From Amphibalanus amphitrite (taxonomy: Eukaryota > Arthropoda > Thecostraca > Balanomorpha > Balanidae), in the NCBI RefSeq assembly GCF_019059575.1, contig NW_024881626.1, forward strand, positions 1 through 64,000: a stretch of 64,000 bases of DNA. The letters run 5' to 3'. Below are positions 24,168-35,725 of the stretch, one piece after another. The notes beneath the pieces were generated by a model that was given only the letters and a program-made list of their open reading frames with translations, was not told where the DNA came from and searched no databases. The translations under genes and the position numbers were made by a program. Positions within the stretch are counted from its first letter, which is position 1, and each line of letters starts with the position of its first letter.

Positions 24168-24188
24168 AATAATAATAATAATAATAAT
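24168..24188 (+). repeat. (ATA)n 3' tail of the LINE
   Basis: About seven ATA/AAT units end the element. A similar tail with similar preceding sequence occurs at 51484-51551. Confidence 0.8.
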
Positions 24189-24879
24189 GTAGTTGGAAAT
24201 GAAAAATTGGCCATAAAACATGTATCGCACAACCTTAGTAAAATTAGGTTCATGTGCTTACCTTTGGTGACCTGACCTGTGACCTGACCTGTTATTATCA
24301 GTGACCTCTATTAGCATCATATGTAGGTACTATGTAGACAACTGACGCCCTATCGCTGATTTTCGACAAAATGCGTTTTACTCGGTGTTATAGTGCATTC
24401 CCTAGAAGACCCGTGAACGGTGAAATATCTTATCTTTGACCTGACCTGTGACGTCATCGGTGACCCCGAGGTCAATGAAATTTGGTTTCTGATTACAAAT
24501 TTGACAGAGGTATCGAACGCCGTTTGAATTTTACGGATCCGTCCAGTACTTTCGGAGATACGGGGGGGGGGGCAAAAAATGCCCCCCCCCCCCCCAGCGC
24601 GGAAAGTGGCCGGTAGGTTCACCGCCTGCCGGGTTAACCCTCGCCCGCACATGCCATTTTCCCATTCTAGAACGCACATGGGGGGGGGTTGCCACCCCCC
24701 CCCCCCCGCGCCATTTCGTTCCTGTTGGAGATAGAGCTGCGCGGTAAAAATCAAAAAGATTCTTTGCGAAGAGACGAATCCAATGATACCCAGTTTTACC
24801 TTCTCAGATCAGTCATTGACCTTCCAGGTCAGGTCAAACTAAAAAATGTTGCTGTTTTGGGTCACCGCCCAGCCAGCCA

Positions 24880-25010
24880 TCCCAAATGGGGCCCATATGG
24901 GCTGGAAGTGGGGCATCTGGGCGAATGTGGGTTGGGCTACATCTGGGTATGTCATGGGCGTCCAACTAGGTCCCAGCTGGGCTAAATGGGCTAACATGGG
25001 GACTTGGCCG
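24880..25010. repeat. CCCANNTGGG palindrome array, left block
   Basis: Several GGGCCCATATGGGC-like units at roughly 15-20 bp spacing. Same array type as 25440-25745. Confidence 0.65.
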
Positions 25011-25236
25011 GCGCCTCCACTGTGCCACTACCTTGCCTGATCTGCGCCGCTACCCTGCCAGACTCCTGATCTGGCGGCCGCGCGCCGGCAGTTGGTGACT
25101 ATAAATAGACGCAATGCGGCGCTGACGGACCGGTCGGGCCTCTACATACACTATCGTTACAAACTCTTCTCCTTTTTCACAATAGGTACGCATCCACGCT
25201 TCCGTTCTCGACCAGCCGCCGGCCGCCAACCTGCTG

Positions 25237-25320
25237 TGGCGGCGTAGTTTAGTGGCTAGGGTCCCCGCGTCATGATCCATAGGTCTTGAGTTTGAACCTC
25301 TGGGGATCTAGTGAGAGGCA
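25237..25320 (+). repeat. tRNA-derived SINE head (or tRNA relic)
   Basis: TAGTTTAGTGGCTAGG resembles a pol III A box. GGTCTTGAGTTTGAACCTC, about 35 bp further on, resembles a B box with T-loop. The first seven bases and the anticodon arm do not form a good cloverleaf, so a functional tRNA is unlikely. Confidence 0.5.
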
Positions 25321-25439
25321 AAGGGTACGCGGTTCTCCCACGTGTGACCACATTGCTTTTTGGGATTCACGCGGAAATAGTGGACGACATAAGCTAGGTA
25401 CCAAATCCCAATTCAAATCCATGTGCGCTTTTTGCATGT

Positions 25440-25745
25440 GTCCGTGTGAGTCCCAACTGGGAAAGCCCGTGTGGGACCCACATATAGGTATACATATATC
25501 CCAGCTGGGTCCCATATGAGCCCCACTTGGGCTGCCCATCTGGGTCCCAACTGGGAAAGCCCATATGCGGGCTCAATACGGGCCCCATATGGGTCCCACA
25601 TGGCCCCGTCTGGGGTGCCCAGATGGGACCCAACTGGACGCCCATGACATTCCCATCTGGGTCCAAGGTGGGCAGCCCAGATGGGTCCCAGTTTGTTGCC
25701 CACTTGGGGCCCATGTGGGCCCCACTTGGGAAGGCTGGCTGGGCG
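25440..25745. repeat. CCCANNTGGG palindrome array, main block
   Basis: About fifteen degenerate units of the form GGGNCCCANNTGGG on either strand, with a period near 15-17 bp. Each unit holds a CANNTG core (CATATG, CAGCTG, CACTTG, CATCTG, CAACTG and others). The Gly/Pro/Trp-rich open frames on both strands are by-products of this repeat. Confidence 0.75.
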
Positions 25746-26430
25746 TTGGATATCAACTGCGCTGCTCATCATACACCGATGACAATGCCGAATTGTGGTG
25801 CCAAGCCAGCTAAAGCCTCTTTGTCACACTACCCGACCAGTTTTTTGCTGCTGATTGCTGAGGTCATTTCAGGTCAAGTTAGGTCAAGGTCAATGATATA
25901 TGTTTGTATGTCTGTGTGTGTCTGTGTGTATACTGATGTGTGCACCGATTGTCTATGTGTCCATATTACATGAGATAATGAAATGAGAAGCTTTTATCAA
26001 ATATCAGTCAAAGAAACTTCACGAAAAGTAAATTCAGCTTGCCTAAAACGCAATGTTTTTAGGTGACCTAGGTTGACCTTGACCCTGACCTTGACATCTG
26101 TACCTACATCGTCGAACAACATGTTCCATGACAGGTGGGAGGTAAGACTGGCAAAAAGGCCGAAATCAAGGTGTCAAAGCTCACAAGACCCATAGCCAAC
26201 GCAAGATATTGGATATTTGTCATTTGGGTCATGACATGACCTGGAACAAGGTCATATCTCCTAAAGCAAAAACCACAGAAACTTTAAAATTTCAGTGAAC
26301 GTCAAGAAAGGATTGAAGAGCTGAGCAGCTATACGAAAAATCAGGCTTCTAGCTCCAAAAATGTTGAGTGCAGGGCAGAAAAACTACCTAGGGGGTGGCA
26401 ACCCCCCCCCCCCCCCCATGTGCGGGCGAA

Positions 26431-26878
26431 GTGCGGGATTCGGGATTCCATGTGCGGGATTCTACCGTATCGGGAAACTTGATTAGTGTCAAGATTACTT
26501 TATAAACTTTATGCGACTGAAATTTTATGAATATGGTAGCGATTTGGTAGCACGTCTTTCGTCGACAGAACCGACGAAAAAAGACATAACAGCACGCGCG
26601 CGTGTGTGTAAAGATACACGGCTTTGACGGCTATATCAATATCAATCAAGGCCGTATAAGAGATATCAGTATACGGCTTTGAGTTTACTGTCACTAGTTC
26701 CACTAGTTCTCTATATACCGTGCTGTCATTCTGCATTATTTGTATTTGAATGCTCGTGGTTTTTTTGCAGTGAAATCCCTTAAATCCCTAACGGCAGGCC
26801 GCGGGGAGCGATTCTCGTAATATCTTCTCTGTAATGGTGTAAGGGTTTTATTTTTCATTTGAGTACTAAAATTAAATC
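26431..26878. other. 5' flank of the PBDC1 homologue
   Basis: Begins with a short GTGCGGGATTC tandem repeat. No TATA box or other core promoter motif is convincing. Confidence 0.4.
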
Positions 26879-29800
26879 ATGGCCCTCCCTGATGAGATTG
26901 CCCAAGCAATTGGGATCCAGGGAATGGGAAATGCTGCATCAGTGTTAAGCAGACCTGCTGAAGAATTCGGAAATGATGTAAGTCTTGTTTTGTTTTTATG
27001 TGATAATATTGAGGAATGTACAAATGAATAATGGTTGCAGTAATTGTCACTGATACAATGATTGGAAACATTTCCAATTTTGACAACTCATCTGTTCCCA
27101 AAATGGAAATGCTAACATCCTCGCACAAATTGTTTGGGAAGGGTGACTGGATTTCATGTATAACCACTTTTGCGCTTTAAACAAGCATGGATACGGGATA
27201 CAACAAAAGCACTTGTCTTTTTGCATGAAAAGCCATCTTACTCTTATGCATTCAAAGTCACCACTTAATATGCTCCTGAATCGTATCCATTTATGGAGAC
27301 TGTTTCCAAAAATGGAGATGCTGATGTTCCAAAAATAGAAACGCAGAAACTAAAATGTGTGGATAACGGAGCTCAAATGTGTTTTTAAAATTTACATTCA
27401 ACTAAACATTTGATGTTTTAGAACTAGTTTAACAATAGGCTCTCGGCATTTACCTTGGATGTCAACATAGTTACTGAAACGTTGACCCTCGCCGGCACAG
27501 GGGGGGGGGGGTTGATGCAACCCCCCTAAGGTTTTTCGCGAATAACTCGCGTAAAAAGCGTCCGATCGCGACGAAACGTTCAGTACCCTCGCATTGATCA
27601 ATTTTACACGTTCCCTGAAAATTTCATGACCCTGACCCCAATGACCTTTGACCTGTGACCTCTTTTCCGTGACCATGTTTGGCCGAAATCGCGATTCGGC
27701 GTATGTCGGCTCGCATTAGCCGCGAGTTTGCAAGCTTTTCGTGGTTTCAAACGTTCAAATAGTGATTTGATGTTGCTCCCATACATTAGGGTGGGTGTCA
27801 AGGTCACCTGAAGGTCAGGTCAGGTCATTGACCTTTGTTGACCTCGGGTGACCTCGGTTCACTTTTTCGAGTTTTACATGTTTCTAGGCTAATTTTTGGA
27901 GCTGAATTCGAATTTAGCAACCATTTGAACATTTACGAAGTAGTTTCGGTACCTTCGTAACATGCTACGAAGCTGTCAGAGGCGGTTGACACGTATTACG
28001 AATACCCGTCACAACCCCTACTGGTTGACCTGACCTGACCTGACCCGACCTGGTCTAAATGCTTAAAAACATCATCTCTGATCAAAACTAACACGATATT
28101 CGTGATCAGCACCCCGGAAAACCACATAGCAGCCACACGTAACGACTTTCTAACAGGTCCCGATTTTCCCGGTTTTCGGGTCATTGACCTGACCTGGAAG
28201 GTCACCTGATGACCTAGGACCTTAAAATTGGGTATCATCGGCTTCCTCTCGTGACGAGCAACACGCTCGTTTTTTCCGCGAAGCTCTAGCTCGATCAGGG
28301 GCCAAACGCGGGGGGGTCGTACCACCCCCCCCCCCCCTTGTGCCGTCGAAGGACGCAAAATGGCCTGTGCCGGCGAGGGTTAAAGGAAATAGTTCACTTT
28401 TAACATGGGGTTTTGAGCTGGAATAGCAGTTTCGTAGCTTGAGCTGAGACTAGCACAAATCAGGAGCTTTTACGGCTCAACGATCATCCTAGACGAAGAT
28501 ATTCCATTTCTCGTTCCGAAAAGAGTGCCTTGTAGAGGAATGCGTGCCTTGCAGAGGAATGCAGCCACGTCATCGTCAGCCAATCAGCGTGCTGCTTACA
28601 GCCAATGCAGTATGCGTAGGTTTGAGCTACGCAATATGATTGGTCAATGCGTAATAAGCTTCCGCGTCAAACATTTTTTTACATAGAATATAGTTCGTCC
28701 TATATTAAAATATAGAAAATAGTTTTTTTTTTACAAAAAGGTTTTATTTTATTTCATGATTATTTTGAGCATAAAAAATCATTAATCAATAGGTAGCAAA
28801 ATACTGATTTCAGGAAAGTGGACTGTTTCCTTTAACCCGCGCCCCGCTGGGCTATTCAGCCATACGCGCCCTGATGGGGGGGGCAGATTCTGCCCCCCTG
28901 TCTAACTTCCGAACCGACGCGATGGTCGTAGAAACACGGGGAAATGGCAATCGAAAGCTCTCAACAAGGGGGATCTTAAGAGCATATTTTTTGCTTAAGT
29001 AGGTCAGAGGTCAGGTCAAGGTCAGGTCAAGGGTACAAATGCAAGTTTCTACAGTATCGGCCTTGCACCGTATTATGTATTTCAGACCCTGTGGAACAGT
29101 CCTTTTCGGCTATTTCTCGTTGTATATGCGTTTGATCTTAACCAAATTTTGGCATTGGTAGTTTGAGAGCCCTACCTAATTTTTATCAATATGGTCTATT
29201 AACAAAAATTAACTAATTAAGGCACTTGTCATTGACTGATAATGTTAAGGTCGTCAGAGCCCTGCTTAGAGGCTGGCACAGGCTGGGCGCTGTCTCCCCT
29301 CTGATTGGTCGTCACTGCGGCTTGGCTCCGCCCACTTGCGGTCCAGCCTCGGGTCATGTCGGCGGCAGTCGCAGTTTGGCCGGCCGGCGTGCGGGCCGCG
29401 CGCCCAGCGCAGCGCAGCGGAGTGGAGCACTTGCTTGAACGTCATGAACTTGTATTATTAAGGTGTTCTACGACAAATAAGGACGGAGGGAGAAAGAAAA
29501 AGGAAGATGAGACAAAGTGACAATCAGACTAACGGTAGACGGTGGCTAGTGGACAGCAAACAATGTGCATAAACGCTAGGGCAGAGAAAGGAGACCCGAG
29601 GCAAAAACGGTAGACGAAAGACATCTTTCTCTGTTTTAATGTTTTTTTTTTTCAGCCATAAGATCTATCAACGATATCCTCAAAGCATTGCGGAACTATT
29701 ATGGAAAATTGAATATTTTTACACCAAAAAATAACAATTTTATTTGAAAAAAAACGAAATGCAAGTACATATGTGTATATCTCAAATAAGACCGTTGAAT

Positions 29801-32800
29801 GTCACATTCCATAGCAAATACGTATCTAAAGACAATCCAGTAGATTCTGTTTCGTTGCTCCTTAAATGCACCATAGCCTGTAGGAAAACAGGGCAGCGGA
29901 GAAGCTCGTTGTAAATTATTGAAAGTAAGATTCTTTTAATTTTGTAGGCAATAACATTATGGAGCTTACTCTGTAGTTGAAGGAGTGCTTATCACTTTAT
30001 ACATGCACCGATCTGCATTGCATTGCATTCTTCATCCTCGTTCTCTCCGCGCGAGATACGACACATTCACGCAAGGACACCTGCGTTAGCGTGCGTCTTG
30101 TTCCAGTCCGCCAGAGCTCCGCACCTCCCCGACCCCGAGAGGCGAATGACCGGTCTCGGTGTCGCGGCGCAGTGGGCGGAGCTTAGCCGCGGCGCAACAG
30201 CTGACGCTGCTACGCCATGCTAGCCTCTACCACGGCGCAGAGTTTTCCGATCATTTTTTACCATTACAAGTCAATGACAAGTGCCTTTCATCTTGACAAT
30301 TTGTTAAAAGACCATATTAGTAAAAATTAGGTAGGCCCTTGAAACTCATTGTGTCAAAGTTTGGTTGAAAGCAAGCGTATAGGTAACGAGAAAGAGCCAA
30401 AAAGGACTGTTCCAGGGGGTCTGAAATGCATAGTAGTTGCTGAAGAATGGATGGAGACTGATTGCCCAAAACGTGTTCATAGGCTTCCAGGACAATATTC
30501 GTTGCATAAAATATCATTCAAAGGTTAAGGTCAAGATCAGGTCAGGTCAGGTCAGGTCACCAAAAACAAAATATAGAAAAGGGCATGTGTGACATGTTTT
30601 ATGGGTCATTTTATTCATAGAATTCAATAGGCACACTCAATAAGTGATATGGACCACATCTGGATGAATTTCAGGTCGAGGTCAGGTCAAGTGAGGTCAA
30701 ATTTTGAAGTTTGTTGTTCAGGCCTATAAAGGTGTCTATCTGATGCAGTGTTTCACGGCGAATCGAATGGTGCTATTTTTCTTTCCGTAGGTACGAGGTG
30801 TAGAACTTCCAAAAAAATTCATTTTTTAAAAATTGTGTGTGTCATGACATCATAAAATTTTGAATCACTCCCACATTTTTTAACCGATTTTTCTAAAAAT
30901 TGGTATGTAGGTGCACATACACCACTTCTCTGACATATTGTTTTTTTTCGATACACTCAAAATTTTGAATTTTATGATTATTTTCTGAAAAAGTCAGTTT
31001 TTTGAAGGAAAAAATTGGGCCAAAATCCAAACTTTTTCAAAAAACCGAGATGCCCATTTGATAGAAAAGTAAAATCACGTATAACCTTTTTTTACGTCTT
31101 GATTCCTTTAAAAATGAAGATGTTAGTGGCGTTTGATATTTTGCCGTTTTTGAGGTGAAAATGGCGAACATGACGTCACTAAAATGGCATTTTCTATAAA
31201 AAAAAATCCGACGGATTTCGCTCAAATTTTCAGGGAACGTGTCAAATTGATATATGATAAGGTACTGAAAGTTTGACGTCGCTGGCTTAACGCGTTTAGA
31301 AGTTATTGGCGTAAAACGGGAGGGGGGGGCAGATTCTGCCCCCCTCCCCCCCAGCGGGGCGCGGGTTAAGCGCCGCACCGCAACTTGGGTACACTGAAAA
31401 GTCAACTAAAACTAAGATTTCCCAGAAATTATTAGAGAAATGTGGTCCAAAGTGTAAGTGGGCAATGCATAAAGAGTAGCTATCATTTCAATACATAAAA
31501 TTGAAATAAATGTTACACGTGAGCAAGAATGATAAAATTCATCCACAGAATATGACGGTATTTGGTGTGACGACGGCGCAGACGTTATTTCCATCCTGCT
31601 TTTTCACGTGTTTGCACTAAGGTTTACATGGATTGCAGCCTACGATTATATTCAGCACATTTGAAATATCATAAAACGCCCACTTAACTCTCGCCGGACC
31701 TATTCGTTTTCTACACCGAGGGGGGGGGGCAGGTACGACCCCCCTGTCGCCGTTTCGCCCCTGGTGCAACTAGCGCGTCGCGGAAAAACGAGCGTGTGCG
31801 CCATTACGAGACGCAGCGATTGGTACCCGATTTTAAGGTCCTAGGTCAACCGGTGACCTCTGAGGTCAGGTCAAGTGTCCCAATGTACGGGTCAGCTTTT
31901 GGTGAATAATTTCGCAAAAAACGGCCACAGAACCGCGATTTTGGCAGCATTGTGTTCGCCTCGCTCAGGCGCATCGAATGATATACTTTTCGTTTGGGTC
32001 AGGTCAACTTGGGGTGTTGACCTCAGGTCACGGTCAGGTCAGCGCCCCCAGGTCACGAAGTTGGTCGAAAGAGGTCATGTCGCATATCATTCGATTCGGT
32101 AGGTCTTCCTGAGTCCATTGGTGGCTTTCCCGACTCGCTAGCACAATTTGATCGGGAGTTATTTTTACGAAAAACTGATATGACCTTGATGACGTCATAA
32201 ATGACGTCACGCAAGGGCAGCATTGCAAAAGTGACGCATCTAACCTTGCAAGGAGTGCATCAAATCACGATTCTCTGTGCTTGAGATAGTTGGAGATCGT
32301 TCCCGGCGCCAGAATAGCAGTTTTTATTTTTCCCCATTGACTTACAATGGTGAGGTCACGAAAATGACCTGACCTCATATGACCTTTAGGAAAAATCCGA
32401 GATATGCAAGTTGTGAGACTCGTAAAAAAACCTATGGGGGGGGGTGGCGGCACCCGCCCCCCCCCTTCTCGGTCGGCGAGGGTTAAGTCTCCACACATGG
32501 CTTTTCAACAACTTACATATGATTAAATTAAAGACTGACGACCACCAGGCGGCTGGTACACCGGAAAATGCAACGTGAAAAAGAATGGAAAACAAAAGTT
32601 CCCGGCGTTCCCGGTGATGCGGTTGTTCAAATCAATGGGCCAATCTTTCAGTAGTCTTTTAAATACGCTATTTTTGTATGTTTTTTTTTTAAGAAAAAAC
32701 GTGCTGACTTTTTATCACATCAACATGTTATAAGCATCGCCTCGTTCGTCAACTTTCGGTTTTCTGATCGGGAAGTCGGAGAACAGGAACATAAACTAGA

Positions 32801-35725
32801 ATGCTGGCTGTCGATTGGTGGCATCCTGCACATGCCAAGTTGCACCAAGCAATATCCAGTTTGCTTCAAAGGTAGCAATGCACGCAACGTCTCGATTTAT
32901 GAAACGGACCGTGTCTATTTTTGGAAACAGCGTATCCATTTTTGGAAACAGCGTATCCATTTTTGGAAGAATGTTCCAAAAATGGAAACGTTTCCATGAA
33001 TGGATCGATCATACCACACTGTGCCCGACAGATATCTCATTTCCTTGACACTTCACCCTAATATACAAATAAAGGAGTGCTTCATATCAAAGGGAGACTC
33101 ATTCCAATTTATAAATCCCTTTTTACTATGACCCATATTACTATGATATGATGTTATTTCTAAGCAAGTTAGCCTGCTTTTAAGATGCTCCAGTAAGTGA
33201 CATTTGGTTGTTGGCACAGTGCACTGCTGGTTAGCTACTATAGATTTGTAAGATGACCTTTCATCCACTGAGCTAAAAGTAATTTATTTGCGGTACCTAT
33301 AACACTTGAGCCTGATTTGCTTACCCATACTGTATGTAACTTTAGTTGTCTGTCTTTTCAGGCATCACTGGAGGCTGCTTGGGCTGTAAAAGCTTCAGAG
33401 CATGCTGATGTTTACTTCAATGTAAGTGTGTCAATGGGGAATATTTTAAGTACCTAATAACTATGCCAGTGCTGGCATTAGGTAGGACCAATTACGTCTA
33501 ATGAATGCATATTTATTTTGTTCAAAACTTAAATAATGAAAACAATTTTAGGCCAGTACTTAATGTCAAGCGAAAAATATTGGGTTGGTTTACCATTCAT
33601 TGGTTTACCATGGGGATGCGATAATTTTTATGCTTGATTGAAGGAATTGATTTTTATTTTGGAAGACTCAACTGACTGGTGTTTGTTCATTCACCCTTCT
33701 ATATGCGGGATCTAATTCAATGTGTATTCTTGGGTGGAGGCTTCCACTGGCGTCCAACTGGCGTCTGACTGAGCAGACGTCCAAGTTGGCGTCTAACTTG
33801 GCGTCTAACTGTTGGACGGAGACTTCCAAGCAAGGCGCGTCTAAAGTTAGCTGTCGCCAGATAGACGCAGCCGCCGTCCAGCTAGACGCGTCTAAGACTT
33901 AGACGCGTCTAGCTAGACTCGAATATACATTCTTGGACGATACCGCGAAAACGAAATATTTCTATCGAGAGTTTTCAAAGGATTTCATGCACGAGGCCTT
34001 GGCCGAGTGCATGAAATTCTTTGAAAACTCGAGATAGAAATATTTCGTCGCGGTAGAGTCCTAGATATTATTTCCTGTATGTTTCTTAATATCGCTCGTT
34101 ATCTGCTTAAAAAAGGCCGAAATATGCATAAATAAAATACAGTAACATTAACTACACGTTAGGTACTGAAATACTGGCAGTTCTTATTACTTAACAGTGC
34201 AGCAAAGCTTACAAATTTTCTTTAAAACAGAAGCCCTCGATGAAATCAAGCTATCCAAGAAAACCATCCAAGAAAACGTCTCGCGCAAAGTTTCTTGGAT
34301 GGCTGGATTGCATTGCAAGACTGCATCAAACATACAGGAAATGGAAGTCTCCACCCCTTATGTGCCATCTTACCATCTCAATCATTATTATGCTAGATTA
34401 TTTTGTACCTACTCATTAGTGTATAACCTATTCTGTTGCTTTGATGCCTGGGCTTTGCTGCTGAGTAATGAACATGGAGCATACCATGTACAATACCATT
34501 TAGTGGCGGCACCCAACCTGCTCTTTTCTGGACTGCAGATAGTGTGTTCTGTGTCACCAAGACTGCTGCGCCTGACTCCTCACGATGAAGAGATATACAC
34601 TCTGTTCAGGAAGCAATTCCCAGACCTCACTGTGCAGCTTCTCACTGAGGATCTCATCAAGAATGAAGAAGCCAAGAAGGTAGGTGATATCTTTGTGTAT
34701 ACAAAAAGTGAATGGCCTCATGCATAATGGATGGGCCCTTGAATTTCAGACAGAACAAAAATTTCATTTTCTAAAATACTTCGCGCCTTCATTTTCTTGA
34801 CTCAGACATTCAAAAAATAATTACGGATATCATATAAAGTCCTGAAATGTGATCTGTATTCTGTCTCTTGATATGGGTTCTTATCTGACAGAGCTGCATA
34901 GGTATCAGCAAGCCACACATGCTGGTGGGGGTGCCATATTATTTTGCACTGGCATTTCCTGATCGGCAGGTTGAATGACCGATCCCACACAGCTGATCAC
35001 CTGCATTTCGTTTAACCGACCTACCGCCTAATCGGGTTTGCTGTTTTTATGCCCATCGTGACTGCTATCATTCCGATACTACGGGCGAGTTTTCGTGTTA
35101 TTATCCATGTTTTCCATGTTTTGAGTCTTACGTTACTCAATCGTGCCAAGCACGATTGAGTAACGGAAGTTTGGAAGCCAGTCAAGTAGCTAGCTCTACG
35201 AGAAATAGTAAACCGCTGGAATGCACGTTTTAGAAACGTCGCTGCTTGGCGTCAATTCAGGATAAACCTTAAGAGCGTTTCTTTTTTAGCAGTGTATCAT
35301 CACAGCTTGGGAGTTCTGACGAAAAGCTCAGTCCAGAAAACCGGAAATTCAACAGACAACCGTACTCACTAACTAAAGAACTGCTTTGGGCCTTGGTTGT
35401 AGTAATGCCCCCCGACCGTACCAGGAAGGTCTTGACTCAGACGTGTCTCAAACAAGAGGCGCGCCTCTTCTCCTTGACACTGATTGGCGCGTCCTCCATT
35501 CGGTAGGAGTGGCGCGAGTTCTGCAACACGTTCGAGGGCAAGGTGGAGGACTTCAGCTTTGCCACGCTGCTCCGGCTGGACAGCGGCGACGAGTACTCGC
35601 AGTCGAACACGGTGGTGGTGCCGCGCGTCCAGTTCTACGCCATCGAGCTGGCGCGCAACCGCGAGGGTCACAACGACCAGCTCAAGGACAAGTTCAAGCC
35701 GCAGCCGCGCACCAAGGCCCGGTAG
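26879..35725 (+). CDS. PBDC1: PBDC1 homologue (YPL225W/CXorf26 family), 4 exons
   Basis: Exons 26879-26977, 33362-33421, 34539-34679 and 35507-35725 have GT-AG borders, all in phase 0, and join to 173 codons (172 residues). Recognised by family order: EFGND near the N-terminus, AWAVKASEHADVYF, the exon-3 block SPRLLRLTPHDEEIYTLFRKQFP, EWREFCNTFEGKVEDFSFATLLRLD, then PRVQFYAIELARNREGHND. It ends in a basic tail, KPQPRTKAR. The mammalian protein is longer (about 233 residues) with an acidic C-terminal tail that is absent here. Yeast Ypl225w is reported to act at the ribosome in folding nascent eEF1A; a cytosolic chaperone role here is inference from the family. Intron 1 (6.4 kb) holds three TTAA elements. 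The gene is convergent with HECTD2. Confidence 0.9.
27482..28383 (-). mobile_element. TTAA-family element in PBDC1 intron 1
   Basis: The termini CCCTCGCCGGCACAGG and the exact complement CCTGTGCCGGCGAGGG give 16-bp inverted repeats, flanked by TTGA (decayed) at 27482 and TTAA at 28380. Each end has a poly-G/poly-C hairpin just inside. The interior contains several GACCTGACC clusters. Confidence 0.8.
28832..31369 (+). mobile_element. TTAA-family element containing a nested insertion
   Basis: 20-bp terminal inverted repeats TTAACCCGCGCCCCGCTGGG include the flanking TTAA (28832-28835 and 31366-31369). Subterminal poly-G, CAGATTCTG, poly-C hairpins are present at both ends. After subtracting the insert at 29073-30432 and its 3-bp duplication the element is about 1.2 kb. 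The interior is rich in AGGTCAGGTC arrays (for example 30536-30560). Confidence 0.85.
29073..30432. mobile_element. Long-inverted-repeat element nested in the TTAA element
   Basis: About 1.36 kb with long imperfect terminal inverted repeats: arms 29079-29248 and 30265-30430, with weaker pairing continuing into the GC-rich parts near 29260-29400 and 30050-30240. It interrupts a sequence that is continuous at about 11185-11225 on the opposite strand. It is flanked by GTA on both sides (29070-29072, 30433-30435), suggesting a 2- or 3-bp target duplication. No transposase frame was found. Confidence 0.65.
31684..32486 (+). mobile_element. TTAA-family element in PBDC1 intron 1, internally deleted
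   Basis: TTAACTCTCGCCGGACC at the left and GGTCGGCGAGGGTTAA at the right, with poly-G/poly-C hairpins inside each end. Nearly colinear with 42659-43688 but lacking about 220 bp that correspond to 43412-43634. Confidence 0.82.
33735..33915. repeat. Low-complexity GACGTC/AGACGCGTCT tract
   Basis: Irregular repetition of GGCGTCTAACTTGG and AGACGCGTCTAG, with self-complementary ACGCGT cores. Lies between PBDC1 exons 2 and 3. Confidence 0.6.
33941..34055. repeat. Palindrome with about 55-bp arms
   Basis: TACCGCG...GAAATATTTCTATCG at the left and the complement ending CGCGGTA at the right, meeting at GAGGCCTTGGCC. A few mismatches. Probably a fold-back element. It abuts the GACGTC tract. Confidence 0.75.

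Larger units (their letters stand above)
17466..24188 (+). mobile_element. CR1/L2-like non-LTR retrotransposon interrupted by a hAT-like element
   Basis: Plus-strand LINE with ORF1 (SGNH-esterase type) and ORF2 (endonuclease plus reverse transcriptase). It ends in a short (ATA)n tail at about 24168-24188. ORF1 with an esterase domain is typical of the CR1/L2 group. Comparison with 10300-10330 places the insertion between ATAACCAA(C/T)ACC and AGTTGGAAATG. The 5' junction (17466-17580) is a jumble of short direct and inverted repeats of ACCAATACATGG, and the ORF1 repeat tract begins immediately after it, so the copy is probably 5'-truncated inside ORF1. Apart from the inserted hAT-like element the reading frames are open, so this is a young copy. 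Confidence 0.85.
24634..26430 (+). mobile_element. TTAA-family element carrying a CCCANNTGGG array and a SINE-like insert
   Basis: The left end TTAACCCTCGCCCGCACATG shares its TTAA with the right end of the preceding element. The right end CATGTGCGGGCGA (26417-26429) is the complement of the left; the final GGGTTAA is lost. Each end has a G-run/C-run hairpin (about 24680-24710 and 26390-26416). Inside are GACCT-type repeats, a degenerate array of CCCANNTGGG palindromes and a tRNA-like segment. Confidence 0.6.

Noticed and set aside
25237-25320. Functional tRNA gene
   Set aside because: A and B boxes are recognisable but acceptor and anticodon arms do not pair well and it sits in a transposon; SINE head is more likely.
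25270-25973. Long Gly/Pro/Trp-rich frames on both strands
   Set aside because: Produced by the CCCANNTGGG repeat array, which lacks stops in several frames; no start context, splice sites or family match.
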